Positions 1 to 8,522 are shown, numbered from the stretch's first letter. The stretch: 43,905 nt of DNA from Acidobacteriota bacterium (GCA_013152895.1 JAADFN010000078.1:1-43905); one strand, 5' to 3'. Notes: generated by a model not told the origin, from the letters alone. Translations and numbers: made by a program.

Positions 1-350
1 AAGGGCCGGGCGTCCACGTGGATGTGGATGCCGCACTTCTCGTCCACCTTGGCCCCGCAGCGGCGCACCGCGCGGATGACCTCCTGGAGGGTGGGGATGT
101 CCTCGTAGGCGAGGACCGGGCTCACCACCTCGGCCCGCAGGTGGCCGGGGACGTTGATGAGCGAGCCGTCGGCCACCACCTTCCAGACGCGCCCCTGGGT
201 GTCGGTGACCTCCCAGGGGTCGAAGCAGGCCGGGCTGCCCACGTGGCGCACCTCGCCGCCCACCACCGACTGGATGGCCCGGGCCACCCGTTCGCGCCTG
301 CGCTTGACCGTCTCGATCTCGACTCCGAAACTGATTTCCCGAAGGTCCAT
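1..350 (-). CDS. Amidoligase-family enzyme, N-terminal part (runs off the left edge)
   Basis: Only the first 116 codons are in the window. The protein opens with FGVEIET, the G-x-E-x-E type start of the amidoligase family, followed by [15 protein letters not shown] and CGIHIHVD. These match conserved blocks of the putative amidoligases (Pfam Amidoligase_2), which belong to the ATP-dependent carboxylate-amine ligase superfamily. Such enzymes are inferred to form amide or isopeptide bonds on peptides or proteins; the substrate is unknown. The ATG at 350 follows AAGGAGACGACG, a good ribosome-binding site. The gene has its own leader of about 140 bases with a weak copy of the repeated promoter motif, so it may be a separate transcription unit after the fibre genes. 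The family assignment is fairly secure from the spaced motifs; the role in the phage is inference. Confidence 0.8.
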   Translation of the reverse strand, partial: MDLREISFGVEIETVKRRRERVARAIQSVVGGEVRHVGSPACFDPWEVTDTQGRVWKVVADGSLINVPGHLRAEVVSPVLAYEDIPTLQEVIRAVRRCGAKVDEKCGIHIHVDARP

Positions 351-496
351 CGTCGTCTCCTTGCCTTCTGTAAGCCGTTGCGCCGCAAGGTGTTCCGGCG
401 CGCGCTCACACACATACAGGCTTCTTTCCGAACAGAAAGCAAGGCGATTCCGCCGGTTTCTCCGAAGATAAGTCCTTTCTTTTCAACGTGTTATGT

Positions 497-526
497 ACAT
501 CTGGCCGCAACCGGCGGAAACGTCGG
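497..526 (-). promoter_or_regulatory. Weak copy of the repeated late-promoter motif (site F)
   Basis: On the minus strand CCGACG is followed by TTTCCGCC, resembling the other sites, but the -10 side is degenerate: CAGATG lies at a spacing of 17 rather than 18. It lies about 150 bases upstream of the amidoligase ATG, in the 236-base gap between that gene and the fibre gene ending at 587. I see no ORF worth calling in this gap. Its position at a gap and its orientation support it; the poor -10 keeps confidence low. Confidence 0.4.
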
Positions 527-586
527 GGGTTGCGCGGTCCCTTGCCCGGGGCGGGTGTTCTGGAAACCTGGGAAAAAGAACAGCCC

Positions 587-1906
587 TCAGGTCCTCTTCC
601 AGTCGGTCCCGGTGAACTTCTCCCACTTCCCGCCGCCGGAGAGGTCGGTGTTGAACCACTCGTCGCCCAGGGCCGGGTTGGGGATGGCGGCGTCCCGTTC
701 GGCCTCGGACCCCCTGCCGCGCCGGACGGCGCTCCGGGGGGCGAGTCCCTGGCCCAGGTGGTCGGCGGCCAGCAGGTCCTGCCAGTCGAGGGTCTGGGCC
801 CTGAGGCGCGAGACGAAGGTGCGGTAGGAGGAGTCGTCGCGTCCCGAGCGGTAGAGCAGCAGGGAACCGTCGGCGTCCCGCACGAGGCTGGGCGTGTAGC
901 AGCGCTCGAGGAAGGGCCCGCCGCCGGCGCGGAAGACGGGATTGAAGGCGGCCTTCGTCCAGTGGATGCGGTCCCAGGACCAGGCGTAGCCGATGCCGGC
1001 GTTCCCGGCCGGGCCGCCGGAGTAGAGCATCCACCAGCGGCCGTCGGCCAGGCGCTCCACGTGGACCGCGGAGACGTAACCGTTGTCGCCCTCCCAGGGC
1101 TGGGTGTCGACCAGGCCGGAGAGGACGGGACCGTCGCCGTACAGCCGCCAGTCCAGCGCGTCGTCCGAGTACCCGAGCCCGAGGCTGTCGTTGCCGCCCG
1201 TGGTGGCGATGAAGAAGAGCGCGTAGCGCCAGGTGAATGGCCTGCCGGGGATGGACGTGGGCTCCGGGTTGTACCAGAGGAAGGATGGCCCGTAGTGCCC
1301 CCGGTTCCAGGCGGGATCGCCGCCCCCGGTGACCAGGTTCCCGGTGCAGGCCGCGTCCTCCGTGAAGGCGGCCGCGTCGGCCTTCGGGTTGCACACGGCG
1401 GTCCTCAGACCGGCCATGTTGTAGGGCTGGTCGGGGACATCCGGGTCCCAGTAGAGGATGCGCAGGCGGTCCGGGGCCTCGAGGGCGCAGACCACGTGGT
1501 AGCCGCTCTCCGCGATGCAGGAGACCTTCTTCTCGTTGTCCCAGGCGAGCCCGTCGTCGGAGAAGGCGCAGCTCATGCCGTCTCCGTCGCCGTAGTAGGC
1601 CACGAAGTCCCTGGGTCGGGTCCCGTCGTGGAAGCCGCCGGGTGCGCGGAGCACCCGCACGTAGTAGGCGCGGTCGGCCGAAAGCGGCAGCACGTGCGGG
1701 TAGCGGTGCTCGAACAGCACCGGCGGCAGCCCGGGCGGCGGCTCGGCCCCGGAAGGGACCAGCAGGAGCCCGAGGTCCACGGCCCGCACGAGTTCTTCGG
1801 TCATGGCCGGTACGGTCACGGTCTTCCCCGGCCCGAGGGTGCCCGCCAGGCCGGGCAGTTCCAGGACGGTGTCCGTGTTGCTCTGGATGGTGATGCTCAT
1901 GGTCAT
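587..1906 (-). CDS. Tail-associated beta-propeller protein resembling GH43/GH130 glycosidases
   Basis: 439 residues. After about 60 N-terminal residues the protein has repeated blocks of the form 'yyGDGDGMSCAFSDDGLAWD', 'LGLGYSDDALDWRLYGDGPV' and 'IGYAWSWDRIHWTKAAFNPV', with WWMLYSGG between them. This Y-S-D-D-x-x-x-W pattern is typical of the five-bladed propellers of GH43, GH130 and related sugar-acting proteins. The C-terminus (NPALGDEWFNTD then KWEKFTGTDWK) resembles small modules at the ends of tail proteins. As the last gene of the fibre module it is a good candidate for receptor binding or for trimming surface sugars. I cannot confirm a full catalytic triad, so it may only bind sugar. 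Start: ATG at 1906 overlaps the previous stop by 4 bases and follows GAGAGGAAGT; the ATG at 1900 is also possible. Confidence 0.65.
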   Translation of the reverse strand: MTMSITIQSNTDTVLELPGLAGTLGPGKTVTVPAMTEELVRAVDLGLLLVPSGAEPPPGLPPVLFEHRYPHVLPLSADRAYYVRVLRAPGGFHDGTRPRDFVAYYGDGDGMSCAFSDDGLAWDNEKKVSCIAESGYHVVCALEAPDRLRILYWDPDVPDQPYNMAGLRTAVCNPKADAAAFTEDAACTGNLVTGGGDPAWNRGHYGPSFLWYNPEPTSIPGRPFTWRYALFFIATTGGNDSLGLGYSDDALDWRLYGDGPVLSGLVDTQPWEGDNGYVSAVHVERLADGRWWMLYSGGPAGNAGIGYAWSWDRIHWTKAAFNPVFRAGGGPFLERCYTPSLVRDADGSLLLYRSGRDDSSYRTFVSRLRAQTLDWQDLLAADHLGQGLAPRSAVRRGRGSEAERDAAIPNPALGDEWFNTDLSGGGKWEKFTGTDWKRT

Positions 1907-2169
1907 ACTTCCTCTCCGTGTGCTATCCCGGCGTCCATCAGCTTCCGGTTGATCCGCCGCGTCTCCTGTTCCTCGCGCCGGATGCGCGCCATGACGCCGG
2001 CGAAGGTCCTCGCGCCTTCCTGCGGCAGGCCCAGCGCCTCTTCGATGCGGCGCAGCCGGGCGTCCAGGTTGGCGAGGAGCTCGAGCGCGTGGTCGCGGAT
2101 CAGCCCCTCCCGCTTCTCACGGGGCGAGGGGATGAACTCGGTCATGCCTCCTTGTCGCCGGACGATCAT
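1903..2169 (-). CDS. Small conserved-looking tail-module protein, unknown function
   Basis: 88 residues, rich in charged residues and predicted mostly helical. The stretch LLANLDARLRRIEEALGLPQ looks like a short coiled coil. I recognise no family. It lies between the DUF4815 fibre gene (13 bases upstream) and the propeller gene, whose ATG it overlaps by 4 bases, so the three are probably translated together. The ATG at 2169 follows GGAGGGAGCCGC. An internal ATG after AAGGAGGC is too close to its ribosome-binding site to be preferred. A small trimeric linker or fibre chaperone would fit the context, but this is only a guess. Confidence 0.7.
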   Translation of the reverse strand: MIVRRQGGMTEFIPSPREKREGLIRDHALELLANLDARLRRIEEALGLPQEGARTFAGVMARIRREEQETRRINRKLMDAGIAHGEEV

Positions 2170-2182
2170 GCGGCTCCCTCCG

Positions 2183-5100
2183 TCAGCTCAACGTCGCCCC
2201 GAGGGTGTGGATGCGCGGGTAGACCAGGTTGTTGCCGGTCATCTCCGCCTTGTAGCGGACCTTGTTTCCCGTCGGGTCGGAGAAGGTCCGGGTCAGGGTG
2301 TACTCGGTCCATTCCTGGTCGATCTCCCGCGTGGACTCGATGGACATCGGCTCCCAGGTGGCGCCGCCGTCGTTGGAGGCGAACCAGTTGACGGTGGTGC
2401 CGCTGGGGATGTGCATCTGGGTGTAGACCTTGGTGGACTCCACGCCCTGGGTCAGCTCGTTCTCCCGTGTGATGTAGGCGCCGGTGGTGTTGTTGAGGTA
2501 GCCGACGAGGTTCACGTCCTTGTAGTTGAGGGCCGGCGAGTCGTTGACCGCGGAGCTCTCGAAGACGGCCCGCACCAGGACCTCGGCGGCCAGGTTCGGC
2601 AGGCGTTCCTCTTCGGCCGGCACGATGGCGTCCCAGGTGACGCCGCCGTCGGTGGAGTATTCCCACACGATGCCGGTCCCTTCCGGGATGGAGGAGTACT
2701 CGTCCAGGTTGAGGTCGGAGAACTGCACGCCGGTGACGGGCAGGAAGCGGACCTCGCCGGTGGGCTGGAAATCGTAGCCGTAGATCTTCATGGTGAGGTC
2801 GGAGCCGTTGAGGGGCGTCCAGGTCTCGGCGTTGGAGCTCTCCAGCAGCACGCCCGCGGCGTAGGTCTGGCGGGTGATGACGCCGTTCTGGCCCATCTGG
2901 CCAAGCGTGGCGATGCGCACGCGGTACTCGGTGCTGTTGGTCAGGAGCACCACCGCGTAGCTGGTGTTGGCCTCGGCGTAGAAGGGGTCGTCGAAGACCA
3001 CCTTGGTCTCCGCGCCCAGGTTGACCTCGTCGGGCGAGACCACCTTCTCGGCCAGGACCACCTCGTTGGGCAGGCCCGTGGTCACGCCCCGGATCTGGAC
3101 GGTGACCGGGATGGAGGCGTCCTTGCGGGTGAAGTAGATCCCGATGGCGGAGATCACCCGGTTCTCGGTGAAGCTGAAGGTCTGCGCGAGGGGGTCGCGC
3201 CTGCGGGTCCGCCAGCGCCAGCGCCAGACGGTGCGGACGACCGGCACGCGGATGATGCGCGGCGGGATGCGCTGTATGATGGTCTGCCGGCGGACGATGG
3301 TCCGGTTCACCACGATGCGCTGGATGCGGGTGATGACCAGGGGATCGTTGACCTGCAGGTTGGTCTGGGCGGAATAGGTCCCGTCGGTCACCTCGACGAT
3401 CCGGTTGCCGTTGCGGACGTTGGAGGGGATGACGAAGGACGCGGTCACCCGCCCGGCGGCGTCCGCGCTCATGCCGGAGGCGACCACCCGACCGTCGCAG
3501 CGGATGGTGATGTCCGTGGCGTTGGGCGTGAAGTTGGAGCCGGTCACCGCGATGCCGGTCTGGCCGCGGCGGCCGATGTTGGGCGTGACCTCCACCGAGG
3601 CCTCGGGCTTGTCGAAGACCGCGTAGGGGTTGATGTTCTTCTCCTCGGACCAGTCGGTCTGCTCGATGAGCACGCGCTCGGTTCCCGGCAGGAGGGCCAG
3701 GCTCCCCTTGAACAGCGCGTTGCTGGCCGCCTGGTCCACCTCCAGCACGTTGGGCGTGGAGGCGCGGTCCGGGGCCACGAACTGGCGCACGGAGTCGATG
3801 CGGGCGCTCCACTCGTCGTGGTAGATGTCCGACTGGGCGTCGTTGGAGAAGTCGTCCGAGTAGATGCCCTTCTTGGTCTGGGCGTCGCGGTTTTGCAGCT
3901 CGTTGTTCATCTGGAACTGCGCGTCGTTGTACTTCAGGTCCTCCACGTCCTTGATGATCTCGTGGATCTGGTCCATGGTGACGCGGGTCAGGCCGAAGTT
4001 CTGGACCGTCATGTCCACGGAGTTCGGCGGGCAATCGACGCTGCACAGCCCCAGGGTCCCCTCGGGCACGATGGGCAGCTTCGGGAAGTCGGACGGCGCG
4101 CCCTCCAGGCGCTTGATCTCCTTCGTGGTGGCGTAGATGACGTCCTTGCGGCCCAGGTAGTAGTCGTAGTCCACGCTGCAGTTGGAGCCGTCCACCGGCT
4201 CGTCGCCGAGCCCCGGGCGGCCGAAGTTGATGATGCTCAGGTTGTCCAGGGCGATGCTCACCTGCGACATGGACACGCCGGCGGTGGAGGACGCGGGCGG
4301 GTTGCCGCCGGTGATCTCGTCCACGCCGTCGTCCACGTAGGACGTGACGCCGGCCGGGACCTCCTTGAGCAGCTGGAAGTCCGCGCGGTCCGTGTTCTGC
4401 GTGCCGCGGTAGATGCGGTAGCCGGTGGCCCCGTTGACGGGCAGCCAGGAGAGCTTGTTGATCTCCCCGGCCAGGGTGTTGCGGGAGACGACCTGCGCGG
4501 GGTCGTACCCGGTCTCGCCGGAGCCGTCCAGGGCGGTGACCAGGTAGAAGTATTCGCCCGGCGCGGGATGGCCCGACTCGCCGAACCAGCCGCCGTCCAC
4601 GTAGTCCGTGCCCTTGATCATCTGCTTGGTGTAGGTCCAGCGCACGGTGTAGGTGGTGCCGATGGCCGGCTCGTTCCCCGAACCGAGCCAGTCCACGTAG
4701 TTGCCGGACTGCTGCCAGTCCACGCCTTCCTGGAAGACGGTGGAGCCCTGGCTCACCTCGAGGATGTCCACCACCGGGTTGGGCACGAGCAGGTCCTCGC
4801 CCCCCCCGACGGAGCCGCGGGTGATGTTGGAGACGATCTCGACGATGGCCTCGACCTGGGTGGTCTCCTTGAGGGGCGTGCTGTTGAGCGCGTAGCGCCG
4901 CTGCCCGACGTTGAAGGTCTTCTGCTCGCCGCGCACCGACTTGGTGGCGACGGACTTGGGGACCAGCGTGGTGGTGGGCAGGTCCTTCTGCAGGCGGTAG
5001 CCCTGGACGTAGGCCCGCCCGGCGTTGGTGATCACCTCCACGTTCTCCCCGTCGTTGTCGCCGATGAAGCTGTCGAGCCCCTTGACCAGGTAGCTGCCGG

Positions 5101-5776
5101 CCTGGTCGAAGGTCCGCTCGGCCAGGTTCTGCAGAAGGGAGTTGAGCCCCTCGGCGGCGGCGAAGGAGAGCTGGTCCTCGGTGATCGAGGCCACGGTGAT
5201 GCGGCTGCCGGGAAGCGTCCCCAGGAGGTCCCGCAGGTACATGTTGGACTTCTGCTGGACCGTCGGCGTGACGTCGCCGCTCTCCCGGTCGAACTTGTAG
5301 ACCGGGACCACCTTCCGCTCGGTGACGTTGTTGGGCAGCGTCTCGCCCGTGGTGTCGTGGTCCTTGAGCGAGAGGACCCACTTCTCCCGCTCGGCGGTGG
5401 GCTCGCCGGTGGCCGGGTTGATGAGCGTGGCGTCCTGGTTGTAGCCGTAGTTGTACTTGAGCAGCTCGACGTAGACGTAGTCGGCCCCCGAGGTCTTGGC
5501 CGGATCGTAGGTCAGCACCGCGCCCGGCACCTGCTCGATGTGCCCGTCGATGTAGACCACCCCCTCGGCCATGGTGAGCACGTTGTCGGCCACGGTCACG
5601 CCGAGCCCGCTGATGACCGCTCCCTCCTTGAAGAGGATGTCGGCCAGCTTCTTGCGCTCGTGGTTGATGATGTCCTGCTGCTCGTTGAGCTCCGAGTCGA
5701 GCAGGTCCCGGTCCTGGTGGTAGCGGATCCGCTTGTAGTTCTTGGCCGGGTCGAAGGTCTCGCGCGAGATGGACAT
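2183..5776 (-). CDS. Large DUF4815-type tail fibre or baseplate protein
   Basis: 1197 residues. The N-terminal region (FDPAKNYKRIRYHQDRDLLD, then LNEQQDIINHERKKLADILF) matches the DUF4815 family found in phage structural proteins, where an N-terminal helical region precedes beta-rich domains. A fibronectin-like segment follows near residues 370-480 (WTYTKQ, YFYLVTALDGSGETGYDP). An IPT/TIG-like Ig domain lies near residues 700-790 (VEVTPNIGRRGQTGIAVTGS). A strikingly basic, Trp-rich patch (VWRWRWRTRRR) sits near residue 840 and is followed by beta-sandwich repeats. The ATG at 5776 follows AGGAGGGAACGACC. The gene sits in the fibre module after gpI and is probably a long side fibre or baseplate-attached fibre. 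The family call is fairly firm; the exact role is inferred. Confidence 0.8.
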   Translation of the reverse strand: MSISRETFDPAKNYKRIRYHQDRDLLDSELNEQQDIINHERKKLADILFKEGAVISGLGVTVADNVLTMAEGVVYIDGHIEQVPGAVLTYDPAKTSGADYVYVELLKYNYGYNQDATLINPATGEPTAEREKWVLSLKDHDTTGETLPNNVTERKVVPVYKFDRESGDVTPTVQQKSNMYLRDLLGTLPGSRITVASITEDQLSFAAAEGLNSLLQNLAERTFDQAGSYLVKGLDSFIGDNDGENVEVITNAGRAYVQGYRLQKDLPTTTLVPKSVATKSVRGEQKTFNVGQRRYALNSTPLKETTQVEAIVEIVSNITRGSVGGGEDLLVPNPVVDILEVSQGSTVFQEGVDWQQSGNYVDWLGSGNEPAIGTTYTVRWTYTKQMIKGTDYVDGGWFGESGHPAPGEYFYLVTALDGSGETGYDPAQVVSRNTLAGEINKLSWLPVNGATGYRIYRGTQNTDRADFQLLKEVPAGVTSYVDDGVDEITGGNPPASSTAGVSMSQVSIALDNLSIINFGRPGLGDEPVDGSNCSVDYDYYLGRKDVIYATTKEIKRLEGAPSDFPKLPIVPEGTLGLCSVDCPPNSVDMTVQNFGLTRVTMDQIHEIIKDVEDLKYNDAQFQMNNELQNRDAQTKKGIYSDDFSNDAQSDIYHDEWSARIDSVRQFVAPDRASTPNVLEVDQAASNALFKGSLALLPGTERVLIEQTDWSEEKNINPYAVFDKPEASVEVTPNIGRRGQTGIAVTGSNFTPNATDITIRCDGRVVASGMSADAAGRVTASFVIPSNVRNGNRIVEVTDGTYSAQTNLQVNDPLVITRIQRIVVNRTIVRRQTIIQRIPPRIIRVPVVRTVWRWRWRTRRRDPLAQTFSFTENRVISAIGIYFTRKDASIPVTVQIRGVTTGLPNEVVLAEKVVSPDEVNLGAETKVVFDDPFYAEANTSYAVVLLTNSTEYRVRIATLGQMGQNGVITRQTYAAGVLLESSNAETWTPLNGSDLTMKIYGYDFQPTGEVRFLPVTGVQFSDLNLDEYSSIPEGTGIVWEYSTDGGVTWDAIVPAEEERLPNLAAEVLVRAVFESSAVNDSPALNYKDVNLVGYLNNTTGAYITRENELTQGVESTKVYTQMHIPSGTTVNWFASNDGGATWEPMSIESTREIDQEWTEYTLTRTFSDPTGNKVRYKAEMTGNNLVYPRIHTLGATLS

Positions 5777-5792
5777 GGTCGTTCCCTCCTGA

Positions 5793-6326
5793 TCAGATCT
5801 TGATGACCCCGACCAGCTCCACCCGCGTGTCGGAGGTCTTGTTGAAGTCGGGGATGTTCTTCACCTCGTAGAGGTAGCCCGGGGTGAGCACCTCGCCGGT
5901 CGGGTTGGTGTCCGGGTGGTAGACGCCGTTCGCGGCGTAGTCGGAGTCCACGCCGTCCACGTACTGGACGTTGCCGCCGAAGAAGCCGTACTCGCGGATG
6001 GTGATGCCGTTGGCCTCGTTCTCCTCGAAGCGGAAGAAGACGCCGATGGTCTGGGTCTCCTCCGAGGTCTCGATGTAGTGGATGCCGTTGACGACGAGCG
6101 TCCCTTCCGGGTCCTCCTTGAGGAAGGTGCGCTTGTAGAACTTCTTGCGCGCCCGCTCGTTCTTGAGCGCGGTCTGGTCGATCTCCGGCGCGGGCGGGTT
6201 CAGGGGATCGGTGAAGGTGGCGTCACCCTCGCCGATGGCGCAATGGGTGATCCCCTCGATGGGGTCGCCCATCAGCAGCCTCGCGGTGAGGATGCGGCCG
6301 GTCTTGACGATGAGTCCAAGCGACAT
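5793..6326 (-). CDS. Tail-collar-like fibre or baseplate protein
   Basis: 177 residues with no membrane segment. It has features of small tail-collar or fibre-base proteins: an opening strand (LIVKTGRILTARLL), a loop with 'THCAIGEGDATF', a basic helix (LKNERARKKFYKRTFL), and strands such as TIGVFFRFEENEANGITIRE and YGFFGG. I do not recognise one exact family. ATG at 6326 follows AAGGAGGAATACGC. It lies 16 bases before the large DUF4815 fibre gene and probably connects that fibre to the baseplate or assembles with it. Confidence 0.65.
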   Translation of the reverse strand: MSLGLIVKTGRILTARLLMGDPIEGITHCAIGEGDATFTDPLNPPAPEIDQTALKNERARKKFYKRTFLKEDPEGTLVVNGIHYIETSEETQTIGVFFRFEENEANGITIREYGFFGGNVQYVDGVDSDYAANGVYHPDTNPTGEVLTPGYLYEVKNIPDFNKTSDTRVELVGVIKI

Positions 6327-6339
6327 GCGTATTCCTCCT

Positions 6340-6801
6340 TCAGGTCTGGATCTCGTGGCTCTCCCGGATCAGCACCGCGTAGACGGTCTGTCGCGCGGTG
6401 GCATCACGGTCCACCGGGTGCAGGACCCGGAGCGCGGCATCGGCCGAGCGGTCGAACCGCACGGACACCGCCTGCCGCGTGTCCCCGCGGGAGGCGAACG
6501 GCCGGTGCACCCGCAGGGCGGTGTCCCCGTCCTCCCGCACGGGCCGCGTGATCCACAGGCGCGCGTCGGGTTCCTGCGCGAGGGGCCGGACGATCCGGAT
6601 TCCCCCGTCCGCGTCGAAACCGGCGGGAGACCACACCCTCGAGGCGAGGTCCGCGTGGCGCACCACGGTCCGTTGCCCGCTGGTCGCTCCGACGGCCTCG
6701 AAGGCGGCCGCGGGAGCCGTCGGCCCCTGGGCCCGCGCCGTGGGCACCACGCGCCCCGCGAGGGGCTGCACGGCGAACTTGTTGCCGCTACGAACGGCCA
6801 C
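6340..6801 (-). CDS. Hypothetical tail-module protein with repeated R-[VI]-x-[RH]-P units
   Basis: 153 residues. The middle contains similar short units: IRIVRPLAQEPD, LWITRPVREDGD, LRVHRPFASRGD, LRVLHPVDRDAT. They suggest a repetitive beta-structure with a period of about 14 to 18 residues. The family is unknown. The start is GTG at 6801, after GGGGGAGGCTGAGA on the minus strand. It overlaps by 14 bases the end of the 43-codon ORF upstream and ends just before the fibre-like gene at 6326. Placement suggests a small fibre or adaptor; function is not known. Confidence 0.65.
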   Translation of the reverse strand: MAVRSGNKFAVQPLAGRVVPTARAQGPTAPAAAFEAVGATSGQRTVVRHADLASRVWSPAGFDADGGIRIVRPLAQEPDARLWITRPVREDGDTALRVHRPFASRGDTRQAVSVRFDRSADAALRVLHPVDRDATARQTVYAVLIRESHEIQT

Positions 6802-6919
6802 GTCTCAGCCTCCCCCTGATGCGGTGGGCCGCGCCAGCGGTCCGGACCGTCCGGAACGTGGGCACGACCCGCGCCGCCTTCTTCGCTATCTCTTTCCTCT
6901 TGCCCTGCTTGACGGCCAT
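6788..6919 (-). CDS. Very small basic protein (43 residues)
   Basis: A short ORF fills the gap between the gene ending at 6924 and the GTG at 6801. It reads MAVKQGKRKEIAKKAAR and continues with many Arg and Lys residues, ending RGRLRRGRS. Both ends fit neatly: the ATG at 6919 comes 4 bases after the upstream stop and is preceded by GGAGTAGGGAC, and the stop overlaps the next gene. The first residues (MAVKQGK) resemble the start of the next protein (MAVRSGN), hinting at duplication. It could bind nucleic acid or an acidic fibre surface. Real but unassigned. Confidence 0.55.
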   Translation of the reverse strand: MAVKQGKRKEIAKKAARVVPTFRTVRTAGAAHRIRGRLRRGRS

Positions 6920-6923
6920 GTCC

Positions 6924-7910
6924 CTACTCCTTCACCGCGCACCATCCCGGTCCCGAGAGGTTGAAGACCTTGTAGGTGGCCCCGCCCAGGTCGAGGACGT
7001 CCTCGGAGTCGGCGGCGCCGCTGCCGATGGCGTAGACCTCGATCAGCTCCCCGCGCAGCTCCTTGTACGCGGCAGAAGTGTGGGCCGCGAGCCACGGGAA
7101 CATGGTGACCAGGCCGTAGCGCCGGTCCGGGTTGGAAGCGGTATGGAAGTTGGCGTGGGCGGTCCCGCAGGAACCGGCCTGACCCGAGGCGCTCGACCAT
7201 CCGTCGAACTTGTTGAGCGCGTAGAAGCTCCCCGGCGACTGGTAACGGCCGACGATGACCGGTTGCGGATCCTCGCCGATCTTCGCTCCCGCCGCGTAGC
7301 CGTTCACGAGGTTCGCCAGCGTCACCGTGTTCGGCGTGGCCGCGGTATCCACGGCCGTGACCTGGACGCGCTCGATCCCGGCGTCGTCCTTTATGAGGTA
7401 GTGCGAGCCGACCGTGAAGATCGATGCGTCGTTGACCGGCACGACCACGTCGCTTCCGGGACCGGCCGCGGCCTGGGTGACCGCCACCGCTCCGGACCAG
7501 AACCTCTTGATGAGGCCGCTGTAGTGGCCGTAGTAGGTGGTGGTGACCTTGGTCACGACGAAGACGTGGTCGAGGTCGGCGTAGAGCCAGTACAGGAACG
7601 GCGAGGCGTCCACGGTCCGGATGTAGGTGTAGCTGCCGTGGTAGGTCTCCATCACGGCGGCGTGGGTGACCGGGTCCCAGTAGAGGCAGCCGCGCACGGC
7701 GATCCGGTCGGCGTTCGCGTCGTCGATGAAGCGCAGGTAGATGTCCTCCGCCCCGGACTCGCCGCTCGACTTCAGGACGTAGTAGGGCTCCGGTTCGGCC
7801 GACCCGTCGTCGTGGAGCGTCCAGCCGACGGTGTTCACGAGGAAGTCCTTCAGCCTCGCCAGGAAGTCCACCGTGTCGTTCGCCGTGCCTGATGTGCTGT
7901 GGTACGCCAT
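6924..7910 (-). CDS. Tail or fibre structural protein, unknown family
   Basis: 328 residues, rich in aromatic and small residues and predicted mainly beta. Features include WTLHDDGSAEPEPYYVL, YWDPVTHAAVMETYHGSYTY, a repeat-like central part (SDVVVPVNDASIFTVGSHYL, then GIERVQVTAVDT) typical of beta-sandwich phage adhesins, and a C-terminal LDLGGATYKVF strand. No catalytic motif is seen. ATG at 7910 follows AGGAGGAACGA. It is part of the fibre module downstream of tail protein I. I read it as a virion protein on gene order and composition; a receptor-binding role is possible but unproven. Confidence 0.65.
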   Translation of the reverse strand: MAYHSTSGTANDTVDFLARLKDFLVNTVGWTLHDDGSAEPEPYYVLKSSGESGAEDIYLRFIDDANADRIAVRGCLYWDPVTHAAVMETYHGSYTYIRTVDASPFLYWLYADLDHVFVVTKVTTTYYGHYSGLIKRFWSGAVAVTQAAAGPGSDVVVPVNDASIFTVGSHYLIKDDAGIERVQVTAVDTAATPNTVTLANLVNGYAAGAKIGEDPQPVIVGRYQSPGSFYALNKFDGWSSASGQAGSCGTAHANFHTASNPDRRYGLVTMFPWLAAHTSAAYKELRGELIEVYAIGSGAADSEDVLDLGGATYKVFNLSGPGWCAVKE

Positions 7911-7919
7911 TCGTTCCTC

Positions 7920-8513
7920 CTACAGGATCGGGTTCTCCGTCCCGGTGATCCGGAGCTTCAGGTCGGTCTTGTTCTGCACGGCGGTGCCCGGGGGCACGGT
8001 GCAGCGCCGCCAGAACGAGAGCGTGACGTCGTGCGGCTTGTCGCCCAGGTTGAGGGGAGCGCCCGGCGTGGCCGTGTCCAGTTCCGCCTGGGTCAGGGCC
8101 AGGCGGTACCAGTCCGACTCGTCCGAGCCCGAGACGTCCACGGGTTCCACCACGAGGCCCGTGTAGTCGTAGCCGGAGTAGACCGCGTCCCCGGCGTCGT
8201 GGGCGGCCGCCGTGGTCCCGCCGTAGCCGCGTTCCACGCCCAGCGTGGTGGTCCCGCCGCCGGATAGGACGCGCATCTGCTCCGTGCCGATGACGATGAC
8301 CTCGCCGTCGGCGAAGCGGGGCTCGCTGAGCTGCAGCGACGTCTCGCCCGAGGCCAGGGGCGCGGCCAGCGTGGTCTGCTCGTTGGCGAGGAAGAGTTCC
8401 TTGTCCTTCGTTTCCCCGTCAGTGCCGTTGTAGGTGTCGTCGTCGGGGTTGGAGAGGTCGCCCTCCGAGATCTGCTGGGTCAGCGCCGCGTCCTCGTAAA
8501 GATGAATCGCCAT
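7920..8513 (-). CDS. Small tail or fibre protein, unknown family
   Basis: 197 residues from the ATG at 8513, which follows GGAGGTGCGA. A GTG six bases earlier lies inside that ribosome-binding site and is rejected. The protein has a strand-rich middle (EVIVIGTEQMRVL, GVERGYGGTTAAAH) and a C-terminal segment (VTLSFWRRCTVPPGTA, LKLRITG) with the look of a small beta-sandwich domain. I do not recognise a named family. It lies 9 bases from the P2 gpI-like gene upstream and 9 bases from the next gene downstream, within one operon of baseplate-periphery genes. Confidence 0.65.
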   Translation of the reverse strand: MAIHLYEDAALTQQISEGDLSNPDDDTYNGTDGETKDKELFLANEQTTLAAPLASGETSLQLSEPRFADGEVIVIGTEQMRVLSGGGTTTLGVERGYGGTTAAAHDAGDAVYSGYDYTGLVVEPVDVSGSDESDWYRLALTQAELDTATPGAPLNLGDKPHDVTLSFWRRCTVPPGTAVQNKTDLKLRITGTENPIL

Positions 8514-8522
8514 TCGCACCTC

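Noticed and set aside
122-442. Minus-strand ORF of 106 codons upstream of and overlapping the amidoligase gene
   Set aside because: Arg/Ser/Trp-rich shadow in another frame; the amidoligase frame has family motifs and a good ribosome site.
560-580. T-run after the propeller gene as a terminator
   Set aside because: A run of T on the minus strand is present, but I could not form a convincing stem before it.
488-5803. Plus-strand ORF of 1771 codons
   Set aside because: It covers the propeller, small protein and DUF4815 genes on the other strand, has a low-complexity Val/Gly/Asp/Leu composition, and no domain. It is a mirror of G+C-rich coding on the minus strand.
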